64,000 bases of DNA from Alphaproteobacteria bacterium (GCA_020632885.1 JACKEQ010000013.1:62001-126000), one strand, 5' to 3'. Positions 36,843-46,386 are shown, counted from the first letter of the stretch. Made by a program: numbers and translations. The notes: generated by a model from the letters alone, not told the origin.

Positions 36843-37791
36843 CCCCTGCGCGATGCCGATGGCCTCCAGCAGAGGTGCCGGGAGCGACGCCACGGCGGCC
36901 CCGGGGTCGAGCGCCAGCCCGAGCAGGGCGTTGGCCGCGGGGTTGGCGACCTGCACGCGCCCGCCGAGGTCGCACGCGACGAGACCGTCCGCGAGGTTGT
37001 CGACGATGGCCTGGCGCTCGGCGAGCGCGTGCCTCACCTGCTCCGTGCGCCGGGCGACCTCCTCCTCCAGGTGCTCGTTCAGGGCGGCGAGCCGCTCCTC
37101 CGTGGCCTTGAGCTCCGTGATGTCGTGACAGATCGCGAGCATCAGGACCTCGCCGTCCGCCGTCTCGAACAGCCCCAGCCGCACGCTCACGGGGAACTCC
37201 GACCCGTCCTTGCGACGATGGCGCCCGGTGACCGAGATCGGCTTCCCGATCTCCATGCGGTTCCACACGCCGTCCATGCGACCGGGCTTGATCGTGGCCT
37301 CGAAGTCCGCCACGCACAGCGCCAGCATCTCCTCCCGCGTGTAGCCCAGGCTGCTCGCGGCCCAGGGATTGGCGTCGCGGATGCAGCCTTCCATGTCGTG
37401 GACGAACCAGGCGTCCGCGGCGAAGTCCACCAGCGTCGCCATCTGGCTCGAGCTGGTCATCACCGCGGCGCGCTCGCTGACGTCCTCGACGATCGCGAAC
37501 ACGCCCTCCTCCACCCGCTCGAGCCGCACGACGACGTCCGGTTCGGAGCCCGGACGGCGCCAGCGCGTGCGTACGTTGGCGCTCGGGGCGCCCGCAGCGA
37601 CGTTGCCGAGGCCCCTTGCGGAGCCGATCGGCGTGCTCCCCCGGGATGTGGTCGAGCAGCGCCGTACCGGCGATCGAGCCCGGCTCCACCTGCAGGATCG
37701 CGCGGCAGCCGGTGCCGGCTCGGAGCACGGTGCCACCGAGGTCGAGCATCAGGGCGGCGCACACTTCCGTGTCGAAGGGATCGAAAGGCAT
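36843..37791 (-). CDS. hybrid histidine kinase, N-terminal PAS sensor part (frameshifted)
   Basis: The N-terminal 60 residues (MPFDPFDTEVCAALMLDLGG) start in one frame and, after the CCCC run at 37612-37615 (one base too many), continue in another with a PAS domain (DAWFVHDMEGCIRDANPWAA and GYTREEMLA), a PAC segment (RHRRKDGSEFPVSVR), a coiled coil (ATEERLAALNEHLEEEVARR) and a second PAS-like region. The two shifts cancel, so the whole gene is a multiple of three. No membrane helix is seen, so it senses something in the cytoplasm. The start has no clear ribosome site. Confidence 0.65.
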
Positions 37792-37878
37792 GGATGTTGA
37801 TACCGGAAACCACCGTCCGGGAGAACCCCGGAACAGACTTTCCCCGCCGCGCGCCACGTCCGCGCTCCCGACGTCGCC

Positions 37879-37907
37879 TTGATATCCGCACGCGGGCGTG
37901 CGACATC
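37879..37907 (+). promoter_or_regulatory. possible promoter with an inverted repeat in its spacer
   Basis: TTGATA (5 of 6 to the -35 consensus) is followed after 17 bases by GACATC (weak -10). The spacer contains a perfect 6-bp inverted repeat, CGCACG and CGTGCG, with a 4-base loop (37887-37902). It would drive the aminotransferase gene at 37932. A spacer dyad is the layout of MerR-type operators, but the spacing is not theirs, so this is a weak call. Confidence 0.25.
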
Positions 37908-37931
37908 AGGACACGACATCGAGGGGCCAGC

Positions 37932-39421
37932 ATGCACATCATCGACACGCTCACGTCCATCCGCGACCGTTCCGGGACCCGGAAGACGCTCGGGCTCACG
38001 GACGAACAGCTCGCGCCCTTCCTGGCGGACCCCGACCTGGCGCGGGCCGTCGGTGCCGCGAGCGCCGCCCACGCGGACCTCGAGGCCTCGGGTCTGGCCG
38101 CGCTCCCCGAGACCGAGCTGATCACGAAGGTCCAGGAGGGCTTCGTGAACTTCTACGACGCGGAGGCCGTCAACCCCTACGTCGCGCTGGCAGCCGCGGG
38201 TCCGTGGTTGATCACGGCCCATGGCGCGGTGCTCCACGACTCCGGCGGCTACGGGATGCTGGGGTCGGGCCACGCGCCCTCCGAGGTCCTCGACACCATG
38301 CGCGAGCCGTGGGTCATGGCGAACATCATGACCCCGAGCGTCAGTCAGCTCCGCTTCACGGACGCGCTCCGGCGCGAGGTGGGCCACACCCGCGGCGGAT
38401 GCCCGTTCGACCGGTTCCTCGTGATGAACAGCGGATCCGAGGCGGTCACGGTGGGCATGCGCATCAGCGACATCAACGCCAAGGACCACCACCCCCGCAA
38501 GGTGAAGTTCCTCGTCCAGAAGGGCGCCTTCCACGGCCGCACCGACCGTCCGGCCCAGGCCAGCAGCAGCTCGCTGCCCCGCTACCGCCAGCACCTCCAC
38601 AGCTTCGCCGAGCGCGACAACCTCATCGAGGTGCCGCCGGACGACGTCGCGGCCCTCGAGGCCGCCTTCGCGAAGGCCGACGCCGACGGCGTGTTCATCG
38701 AGATGATGCTCATCGAGCCCGTCATGGGCGAGGGGAACCCGGGGCGCGCCATGTCGCGCGCCTTCTACGACGCCGCCCGGCGCCTCACCCGCGCCCACGG
38801 GAGCATGCTGCTCATCGACTCCATCCAGGCCGGCCTCCGCGCCACCGGCGACCTCTCGATCGTCGACTACCCGGGCTTCGAGGACGCCGAGCCGCCGGAC
38901 ATGGAGACGTACAGCAAGGCGCTGAACGCCGGGCAGTTCCCGATGTCGGTGCTCGCGCTCAACGAGCGTGCGGCGGCGGCCTTCCGGCGGGGCGTCTACG
39001 GCAACACCATGACGGCGAACCCCCGGTCCCTCGAGGTCGCCACCACGGTCCTCGCGGGTGTGGACGACGCCCTGCGCACCAACATCCGCGAGCGCGGCCA
39101 CGAGCTGGTCCGCAAGCTCGAGGAGCTGAAGGCCGAGTTCCCGGAGATCGTGCTGTCGGTCCAGGGCACGGGGCTCCTCGTGAGCGCCGAGATCCACCCG
39201 AGCATCCCGGTCGTCGGGTTCGGCGGGCTGGAGGAGCACTGCCGCGTGCACGGCATGGGCATCATCCACGGTGGCAAGAACGCCCTCCGCTTCACCCCGC
39301 ACTTCCGCATCACGACCGCCGAGATCGACCTCCTCATGGACGTGCTCCGCCTGTCCTCGAGGCCTTCCAGATCGAGCGTGCCGCGGTCGAGCAGCGCGTT
39401 CGCGCGACGGCCACCCCGTGA
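37932..39421 (+). CDS. class III aminotransferase (lysine 6-aminotransferase-like, frameshifted near the end)
   Basis: A PLP enzyme of about 496 residues after correction. The body contains FLVMNSGSEAVTVGMR (cofactor phosphate site), KGAFHGRTDRPAQASSS, MLLIDSIQAGLRATG and TYSKALNAGQFPMS with the PLP lysine. This arrangement resembles L-lysine 6-transaminases, which produce 2-aminoadipate semialdehyde, although the substrate is not settled. Near 39351-39354 one base is missing; restoring it gives the natural C-terminus (VLEAFQIERAAVEQRV) that ends at 39421. The stop overlaps the start of the next gene (GTGA). It is divergent from the histidine kinase operon. Confidence 0.75.
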
Positions 39422-40595
39422 GCCGTCGGAAGCGCGGGCTCCTCGATCGCAAGCGATCCCGCGCACGCACCGGGAGCGACGAGCACGGTCACGAGGACAC
39501 CGAGGGCTCGGACGAAGCGCCCGAGTCCGAGGAGGCCCCGGACCCGATCACTTCCCCGGAGCCGCTCGCTTCTCCGGAGCCGATCGCTTCCCCGATCACG
39601 GCGCCTCCGCCGGAGCCGCCGCTCATCCAGGCCATGGACGGCCTCGAGGCCATGGAGGCCCCGCCGACCCCGACCCTCCCGCCGCAGGACGTCCAGCCCG
39701 TCCCGCGCATGCCCCTGGAGCCCCCGCCGCCTGCCGAGCAGCCCGAGCCGGAGCCGCCAGAGCAGCCGGAGCCCGTCACCCACCTCGACGAGGGCGACGT
39801 CCTCGGCCAGTGGGTCGTGGAGACCTCCATCGGCGACAGTCAGGGGTGCGCGCTGTTCCGCGCCCACCACAAGAACACGAGCGCATCCGGGTCGTGCTGA
39901 AGGTCCGGCTCGACGCCGCGTCCGCCGCCACACCGGACCTCGTGCACGAAGGCGAGCTGCTCTTCGCCCTCAAGCACCCCAACATCGCCTCCGTGCGCAA
40001 CCTCAAGCTCACGAACATCCCGCCGTACCTCGAGATGGACGAGCTACCGGGCGAGCGCCTGGATCGGCTCCTCCGCGGGGGCCAGATCTACATGGCCCAG
40101 GCCCTCGACCTCATCGAGCAGCTCCTCGGCGCCCTGGTCTACCTGCACGCGCGCGGCATCGTGCACCGCGACATCCACCCCGGCAACGTCATGGTCCGCA
40201 ACAACGGCGTCCTGACGCTCATGGGCTTCGCCTGCTCCACGAAGACCGACGCCGTGCGGCCCACCGGCCGGTCGAGCCTCGGCTACCTGGCGCCCGAGTG
40301 GCCCGAGGTCCGCGACCTCAACCACATCGACCTCTACGCGACGGGCTGCCTGCTCTACGAGCTCCTCACGGGCCGGTCCCCGTTCGGCGCCCCGGGCGAC
40401 GGGAGCCCGCTCACCGTCGCTGCCGTCCTGCGCAAGAAGCGGTCGGTCCCGTTCCTGGATCCCGGTGACCGGTTCCACGAGGACCTCCGCGCCATCGTCC
40501 GGATGCTGACGAGCGCGGAGCCCCGCGGGAGGTTCCCCACGGCGGCCACCGCGCTCGGGCGGCTCCAGCGTGTCGACCGGAGCTACGCCACCTGA
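39418..40595 (+). CDS. kinase-fold protein lacking catalytic motifs (probable pseudokinase, frameshifted)
   Basis: About 392 residues after adding one base near 39879. A basic start and a Pro/Glu-rich stretch (about 110 residues) precede a kinase fold. The glycine loop is degenerate (SIGDSQGC), the ATP lysine remains (RVVLKVRL), the catalytic loop reads HRDIHPGN with His in place of Lys (about 40164-40187), and the DFG site reads MGFA with Gly in place of the metal-binding Asp (about 40221-40232). LAPEW keeps the APE motif. Loss of DFG Asp suggests no phosphotransfer, so it may act as a scaffold. It is coupled to the aminotransferase gene by a GTGA overlap. Confidence 0.7.
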
Positions 40596-40596
40596 T

Positions 40597-41265
40597 TCAC
40601 CGGCGGGCCGGGCGGCCACCGCGGGAGTCCGAGGTGCGGCTGCCCGCGGTCGGGGGCGTGCGGCCACCGTTGTCGGAGGCCGTCGCCGGGCGGTCGTTGG
40701 TGTGCACGGGCCGGCTGGTGGCCTGGGCGGGACGACCGTAGGTCGGGCGGGGCGCCGGGGCGGGACGAGCGGCGGGCCGCGGGGCCGGGCGCGCCGGGGC
40801 GGGCCGGTAGACCACACGCTGGCCGGGGGCCGGGCGGACGTTGCGGTAGCTCATGTGCCGGTCGTAGCGCGAGACGTAGCTGACGTGCGTGGGGCGCACG
40901 CCCCGCGACCAGTAGCCCGCCACGAAGGAGCGGCCGGAGTAGTACCCGGGCACCCAGTAGTAGCCGGCGCGGCTCACGGGGCGCCAGTAGCCGTCGATGT
41001 AGCTCCCACCCGCCCAGTACCCGGCGACCCAGGTGTACCCGGAGCGCGTGGAGACCGGCTGCCAGAAGCCGGGGACCCAGCCGTAGCCGTCGTAGTAGCC
41101 GTCGACCCACACGAAGCCGGGGCGGTGACCGGGGCGGTAGTCGGGGGTGAAGACGTCGACGTCGACCACCACGACCGGGCGCGCCTGGTGGTGGTAGGCG
41201 GGGTGGGAGGCCAGCGCCGGAGCGGAAGCGAAGAGGGCGATGATGGCGGCGGCGAAGATGCGCAT
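40597..41265 (-). CDS. YXWGXW-type repeat secreted protein
   Basis: A 222-residue protein; GGAGG precedes the ATG by 5 bases. It has a normal signal (MRIFAAAIIALFASAPALA). Residues of about 55-130 contain Tyr/Trp/Gly repeats (WVDGYYDGYGWVPGFWQPV, YTWVAGYWAGG, YYWVPGYYSG) that resemble the YXWGXW family. The last 85 residues are Arg/Pro/Ala-rich and disordered. A possible promoter TTGACC, 18 bases, TCGAAT lies upstream on the minus strand. Function unknown; probably on the surface. Its stop is 1 base from the end of the pseudokinase gene. Confidence 0.7.
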   Translation of the reverse strand: MRIFAAAIIALFASAPALASHPAYHHQARPVVVVDVDVFTPDYRPGHRPGFVWVDGYYDGYGWVPGFWQPVSTRSGYTWVAGYWAGGSYIDGYWRPVSRAGYYWVPGYYSGRSFVAGYWSRGVRPTHVSYVSRYDRHMSYRNVRPAPGQRVVYRPAPARPAPRPAARPAPAPRPTYGRPAQATSRPVHTNDRPATASDNGGRTPPTAGSRTSDSRGGRPARR

Positions 41266-41348
41266 GGTGACCTCCGTGGGTTCTGCATGCACAGACGCTG
41301 ACCGGGGGACCCATTCGAGGGATCAGGACCTCCCCAGGTCAACGGTTG

Positions 41349-44300
41349 TCACAGCCGGAGGTGGTCCCGGTACCGGGTCTCGGCGAGCACCGTGAGCAGC
41401 GCCTCCAGCGCCTCGTCCTCGAGGACCTCGGACGCCGCGTCCACCGAGCGGTCGATGATGTCGCGGAGCACGAAGTTCAGCAGGGGTCGCTGCTCCTGAT
41501 CGGCGCGCTGGGCGAGGTTGTAGAGGAGGTCCATCGCGGGCAGGCCCTCCATGACGTCCAGATCGTCGAGGAGGCCCTGGTAGGTGCGGGGCCGGGCGGC
41601 CACGAGGTTCTCGAGGAAGGCGCGCCCACGCCCGGGGCCCTCCTCGCGGTCCAGGGCGCGGAAGACCTCGCGCAGCACGATGTTCACGATGCGGATCTTC
41701 TCCAGACCCTCGTCCACGGGCAGCCCGCGACGGGCGATCTCCCGGACGGGCACGGTCTCGGTGGGCTCGTCGGTGATCAGGTCGTGGAGCGTGGATGCCG
41801 GGCGGTCCGACGCCGACGGATCCGCGTACTGGAGGTGGGTCTGGCCGATGACGATCACGTCGCCCGACTTGAGCTCCGCCCGCCCCTCGACCAGGACACC
41901 GTTGAGCTGCGTGCCGTTGGAGGAGCCCGCGTCCTCCACGTAGGTCTTCCCGCCCTCCCGGATGAGCTGGCAGTGCACCCGGGACAACGAGGCGTCGGCG
42001 GCGATCTGGAAGTCGGCGTCCCGCCCTCGGCCGAGGGTGAACAGCTCGCGGTCGAGGGGGATCGGCCGCCCGAACCGCGACCCGTCGTCGTACAACAGGA
42101 CCGGCGTGTCGTCGACGGGCGCCTCGGGTCCGGCTCCGGAGATCTGCTCGAGCATGCGGAACTGGACGAGCCGCGAGCCCACCATGAACTCGTCGAGGTG
42201 CTGGAGCAGCCTGGCGGCCTCGTCACCCGTGGACCGGATGAAGAAGTCGCCCTGGCGCTGCATCACGAGCACCTCGGCATCCGTGCTGCCGCGCTCCATC
42301 GAGAGCACGCCCTCGGCGTCCTCGAACACCCCCACCCGCTCGCCCACGATGGGCAGCATGCGCTCGTGGGGCCCTTCGGCCCAGAACAGCGCGCCCTTGG
42401 GGACGTGGGAGTAGGGCGCGTCGAGCTCGTAGACGTCTCCGTGGTCGGACTTCGTGGTGTCGATGCCCTGGCGCTGCGCGATCTGGAGGTCGTGCAGCTC
42501 GTCGTCGTCGTCGAGGTGGAAGCGAGCCTCGACGGAGCCCATCCGCAGGCGCTCGCCGCCGAGCAGACGCCGCTGGGTGACCGGCTCGCCGTCGACGGTC
42601 AGGGGCCCGAGGGCCCGCACGTAGATGAAGTCGCCCACGATCTCGAACCGCACGTGCTCGGGCTCGAGGGTGGCCAGGGGCAGGCTGACCTCGTCCATCG
42701 CCGCGCCGATCACGTCACCGTCGCCCACGCGCAGCACCCGCCGTGCGGGACCGCCGAAGCCCGGCTGGTCGCCGCCGTCCGGGAAGAGCACGAGGATGGC
42801 GGAACGCCCGTGGGGCTGCGCCTCGCCGACCTCGATCTCCTCGGCACCCGGCAGGGTCGGGACGTCGCCGGTGTACGCCAGCAGGGACTTCCAGGCGCTC
42901 TCGTGGTGCAGGGTGGACAGGCTCGGCCGGACGTCTACCGGACCGTCGGGATCGGCCGAGAGCCGCTGGGGCTCCCGGTGGTGCCGGGGGTCGAACTCCA
43001 CCGCATGGCCACCGCCCCACCGGTAGCTCTCGGCGATCGGGAAGGTCTGGCGGGACAGCGGGGCGAACCAGAGGTCGTGCACCGCCCGGATGGCGCGCTC
43101 CCAGCCGGGCCGGGCCTCGGTGAGCCTGCGGAAGAGCCCGCCGCGGACGAGCTGCCGGGCCACCATGAGGTCCACGACGGCGGACGCGAGCACGAGGTCG
43201 CCCTGGGCGTGGAGGAGCTCGAGCATCTCCTTGCCCATGGGGTCCAGCTTCATCCAACGCTCGATCGACGGGCGGCCCAGCACGCCAGCGAGGAGCCGCG
43301 CGAGGGCCTCGTGGGGCGTGAGGCGCACGGGGGCCGCGGTGAGCCAGGGCATCTCGGCCATCAGGGCCGCGTCGAGCCTGCCCGCGTTGCCCGCCATCGC
43401 GATCTTCGCGCGGCCCCACCAGCTCTCCACGTCGTCGGGAGCGAGCTCGAGCACGCGGTTGTAGTGACGGCTCGCCGCCACCAGGTCGCCGTGAAGCCAC
43501 GCGAGGTTGCCCAGCCGACGGAGGGCCGCACAGAACGTGGCGTCCGCCTCCGCCGAGCTGTACGCGCGCACGAGCCCGAGCGTGGCCACGCGGGCTTCCT
43601 CCCACTTGCCCAGATCGAACGAGAGCTGGCTCGTGAGGGCCAGGGTGGGCACGTGACCGGGGTTGAGGTCGAGGGCGGCCTCCAGGCAGAGCTGGGCGCC
43701 GCGCGGACGGTCGTTGCGCAGGAGGAGCCGGGCGTAGTCGACGTTGTCGGCGACCCGGATCTCCAGGCTCTCCCCCTCCCGTCCCCGCTCCTCGTGCGGC
43801 GCCAGGCGCGCATAGAGCGCGAGGGCACGGTCGTCGCGCCGGGCGCGTGCGTGGTAGCGGGCCAGGAAGCGAAGCGCGTGGCGGTGCTCGGGATCCCGGA
43901 GCAGCACGCGGAGCATGATGCTCGCGGCGTCGTCGTGGTGGTTGTGGGCGTACAGCGCCACGCGCGCCGCGCGGAGCATGAGCTCCACGGCCTCGGCCTC
44001 GTCGGAGAGGCCCTCCGCCCGCTCGAGCATGAGCGACACCACCTGGCGCCACTCGCCGCGGGCCGACCGGATGGTCTCGAGACGACGGCCCAGCTCGTCG
44101 TCCGCGAGCCCACCCTCGGCGGCGATCTGCAGCCACGTGAGCGCGCGGAGGGGGTCCTCCACGCAGTCCATCGCCACACGACCGAGCTCGAAGGCCGCCA
44201 GGGGCTGCTCCCCGGTCGGGAGGAACCCGTGCTGCATGCCCCCGTAGTGGAGGAAGGCCGACCATGATGCCGTGCGACGGGCGTCGTCGACGAGCCAGGC

Positions 44301-45977
44301 GAGGGCCTCCCGCGCCTGGCGCTTCTCGAGGTGGTGCTGGAGCACCCGTTCCCACACCCTGCGGGCGGTGTCGGAATCCCCCAGGGCGCGCGCGGCATCG
44401 AGCAGCAGCTCCACGCCGAGCGGCTCGAGGATCTCCGCGCGGGCGAGGAGCTCGGCCACGCGGTCGCCGCCCGTGGCCGCCTCGACGTCGGCGAGCCCGC
44501 GGGCCGCAGCGAGGGCCTCCTCGCGCGACCGGGCGAGGGACGCCTCCTGGAAGGACTCCCGCGCCGAGCCGAGCTCCCCGGCGGCGAGCTGGGCGCGTCC
44601 GAGCGCCAGCAGGAGCGAGGCCGAGCGGCGCTCCCCGTCGCGCATCAAGCGACCCAGGTAGGACGCCACGACCTCGTGCCGCCCCGTGGCGGAGGCGAGC
44701 TCGCAGAGGAGCCGGACGACGTTCTCGTCGGAGAGGAGCCCCTGCTGGAGCGCGTCGACGGACGGACAGCGGCGCGCGGGGTCCCAGTCGAGGGCCGAGC
44801 GCAGCGCAGACCTCAGGGCCGCGGGGACGTCGAGCTCCGCGATGAGGCGCTCGGGGTCGCGGAGCACCCAGAAGGGCAGCGGGGCCGCGTGGAGGGCGGC
44901 GAGCGTGGTCATCCCGAGGGCGTAGATGTCCGCCGCCGGGCCCGCCTCGGCTCCGGGTTCCTGGGTCTCGGGCGCGATGTACAGGACGTCGGCCGCATCG
45001 GCACCGACGGCTCCCGGCACGCTGGCGTCGGCCAGCAGCGCCCGATCCTCCAGCAGGAGCACGTTGGAGGGCTTCACGTCGCCGTGCGCGAGGCCCTCGG
45101 CGTGGAGCGACGCCACGCCCGACGCGACGTCCAGGATGGCCTGCAGGGCGCGTGGGAGCTCGATGTCGCCCGCCTGGATGCGGTCCTCGAGCGTGTGGGG
45201 GGCATACGGTCGGACGACGAAGGGTGCCTCCCCGTCGCCCACGTGGAGCGCAGAGGCCAGCCCCTCGTGCGCCCTGGCCATCGAGGCGCTCCCCGCGGCC
45301 ACGAAGGATGCGGCGGCCTCCGTACCGAGCCAGCGGGTGTGGAGGACCTTCACCACGACCGTGCCTCCCTCCGCGTCGAGGGCCTTCCATGCCGTGGCGA
45401 GCGGCCCCGTCCCGAGGCGTGATCCGAGCCACCAACGCCCCTCGATGAGCGACCCGGCCTCGAAGCTCTGGGGCCCGATGGCCTCCAGGGCGCGCTCGAG
45501 CTGCCCCGAGAGCCCGCGGATCGACCGATCTGCGTGCTTGCGCAACCAGGCCAGGGCGAACGCGCGTTCGGCGCGCACCAGGGACTCGAACGGGGCCGCC
45601 AGCGCCCCGGCGCCGCCGAGGTGGGCGTCCGAGCCGCCCGTGGGCGCCAGCTGCGGCCGGTCTGCGAGGGACGAGGCGAGCACGGGGAAGGCGGGGTCCG
45701 CCACCACGACGACCTTCTCCCGCAGCGCGCGCCCCTCTTCGGAAGCGGCCCATCCGCTCGCCGCGGTCCAGGGCGTGAGGAGCACCACCACCCGGTCGCA
45801 CGCGAGGGCCTCCTCGTCTGGACCCTCCTCGAAGGTCCGCCCGGGGAGCCCGGTGATCCGACGGTGGTGCACCACGTCGCCCGCGGACGTGAGCCGCTCG
45901 GCGAGCGCTGCCGCGCTGGCATCGTCCTGGCGCGCGTGCACGAGCAGCACGCGCGTAGCTGTAGGCGCTTCGGCCAT
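41349..45977 (-). CDS. TIR-kinase-TPR-FHA fusion protein
   Basis: A 1542-residue protein with an unusual set of domains. Residues of about 8-105 look like a TIR domain: a betaA strand (RVLLVHARQDDAS), VVVLLTPWTAASGWAASEE with Glu80 in the position of the NADase catalytic glutamate, and a following VVVV strand. Residues 180-415 are a kinase fold: loose glycine loop (LGTGPLATA), Lys210, HGDVKPSN (298-305, Arg of HRD replaced by Gly), Asp317 in DAS instead of DFG, and APE at 335-337. TPR-like helical repeats fill residues of about 430-950. One or two degenerate FHA-like domains and a canonical FHA domain (about 1294-1390, GRGRDADFQI, SRVHCQL, SSNGTQLNG) follow, then a helical C-terminus. A possible ribosome site GGAGG lies 12 bases upstream. 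Confidence 0.8.
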   Translation of the reverse strand: MAEAPTATRVLLVHARQDDASAAALAERLTSAGDVVHHRRITGLPGRTFEEGPDEEALACDRVVVLLTPWTAASGWAASEEGRALREKVVVVADPAFPVLASSLADRPQLAPTGGSDAHLGGAGALAAPFESLVRAERAFALAWLRKHADRSIRGLSGQLERALEAIGPQSFEAGSLIEGRWWLGSRLGTGPLATAWKALDAEGGTVVVKVLHTRWLGTEAAASFVAAGSASMARAHEGLASALHVGDGEAPFVVRPYAPHTLEDRIQAGDIELPRALQAILDVASGVASLHAEGLAHGDVKPSNVLLLEDRALLADASVPGAVGADAADVLYIAPETQEPGAEAGPAADIYALGMTTLAALHAAPLPFWVLRDPERLIAELDVPAALRSALRSALDWDPARRCPSVDALQQGLLSDENVVRLLCELASATGRHEVVASYLGRLMRDGERRSASLLLALGRAQLAAGELGSARESFQEASLARSREEALAAARGLADVEAATGGDRVAELLARAEILEPLGVELLLDAARALGDSDTARRVWERVLQHHLEKRQAREALAWLVDDARRTASWSAFLHYGGMQHGFLPTGEQPLAAFELGRVAMDCVEDPLRALTWLQIAAEGGLADDELGRRLETIRSARGEWRQVVSLMLERAEGLSDEAEAVELMLRAARVALYAHNHHDDAASIMLRVLLRDPEHRHALRFLARYHARARRDDRALALYARLAPHEERGREGESLEIRVADNVDYARLLLRNDRPRGAQLCLEAALDLNPGHVPTLALTSQLSFDLGKWEEARVATLGLVRAYSSAEADATFCAALRRLGNLAWLHGDLVAASRHYNRVLELAPDDVESWWGRAKIAMAGNAGRLDAALMAEMPWLTAAPVRLTPHEALARLLAGVLGRPSIERWMKLDPMGKEMLELLHAQGDLVLASAVVDLMVARQLVRGGLFRRLTEARPGWERAIRAVHDLWFAPLSRQTFPIAESYRWGGGHAVEFDPRHHREPQRLSADPDGPVDVRPSLSTLHHESAWKSLLAYTGDVPTLPGAEEIEVGEAQPHGRSAILVLFPDGGDQPGFGGPARRVLRVGDGDVIGAAMDEVSLPLATLEPEHVRFEIVGDFIYVRALGPLTVDGEPVTQRRLLGGERLRMGSVEARFHLDDDDELHDLQIAQRQGIDTTKSDHGDVYELDAPYSHVPKGALFWAEGPHERMLPIVGERVGVFEDAEGVLSMERGSTDAEVLVMQRQGDFFIRSTGDEAARLLQHLDEFMVGSRLVQFRMLEQISGAGPEAPVDDTPVLLYDDGSRFGRPIPLDRELFTLGRGRDADFQIAADASLSRVHCQLIREGGKTYVEDAGSSNGTQLNGVLVEGRAELKSGDVIVIGQTHLQYADPSASDRPASTLHDLITDEPTETVPVREIARRGLPVDEGLEKIRIVNIVLREVFRALDREEGPGRGRAFLENLVAARPRTYQGLLDDLDVMEGLPAMDLLYNLAQRADQEQRPLLNFVLRDIIDRSVDAASEVLEDEALEALLTVLAETRYRDHLRL

Positions 45978-46012
45978 CGGGTCGGGGCCCCTCCACTGGT
46001 CGGCGCCATCAT

Positions 46013-46030
46013 GCCACGGATGCCCGTGGC
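46013..46030 (-). promoter_or_regulatory. stem-loop between the SHOCT-like gene and the TIR-kinase gene
   Basis: A perfect 7-bp inverted repeat, GCCACGG and CCGTGGC, with a 4-base loop, 16 bases past the SHOCT-like stop and 35 bases before the TIR-kinase start. No T tract follows on the minus strand, so it could be an attenuator or simply a spacer structure. Confidence 0.35.
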
Positions 46031-46045
46031 TACGGTTCCGTTCGG

Positions 46046-46342
46046 TCAGAGATGCCGCTTTCGGGGAGCCGGGCTCGCGGGCGCCTCCAGCGCGGCGACC
46101 TTCGTGGCGTGCTCCTCCTCGGTGAGGAGACCCTCCGCGAGCAGCCGGTCGAGCATGGCGCGCTTGTCGTCGGTGGTGGCGGGAACGCCGCGTGCACCAC
46201 GGGGCGCAGCAGCGCTGTCGCCCGACGGCACGAACGGATCGTCCGATCCGTCGAACCCGGCGTCGATCCCCTCACCCAGGGTGCGCCCCAGCTCCTTCAC
46301 CTTTCCGCGGGCCACGTTGCCCAGACGTCTGAACAGGCTCAT
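46046..46342 (-). CDS. small SHOCT-like protein
   Basis: A 98-residue protein. GGAGGGAGGGG ends 5 bases before the chosen ATG, which is preferred over the GTG at 46348. The N-terminal part is basic and helical (MSLFRRLGNVARGKVKEL). Residues of about 58-85 (DDKRAMLDRLLAEGLLTEEEHATKVA) match the SHOCT short C-terminal helix pair. SHOCT units often mediate assembly of larger protein complexes. It lies 68 bases upstream of the TIR-kinase gene on the same strand. Confidence 0.7.
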   Translation of the reverse strand: MSLFRRLGNVARGKVKELGRTLGEGIDAGFDGSDDPFVPSGDSAAAPRGARGVPATTDDKRAMLDRLLAEGLLTEEEHATKVAALEAPASPAPRKRHL

Positions 46343-46386
46343 CGACACCCCTCCCTCCGAATGTATCGCGCCTGAGGCCCCGGTGA

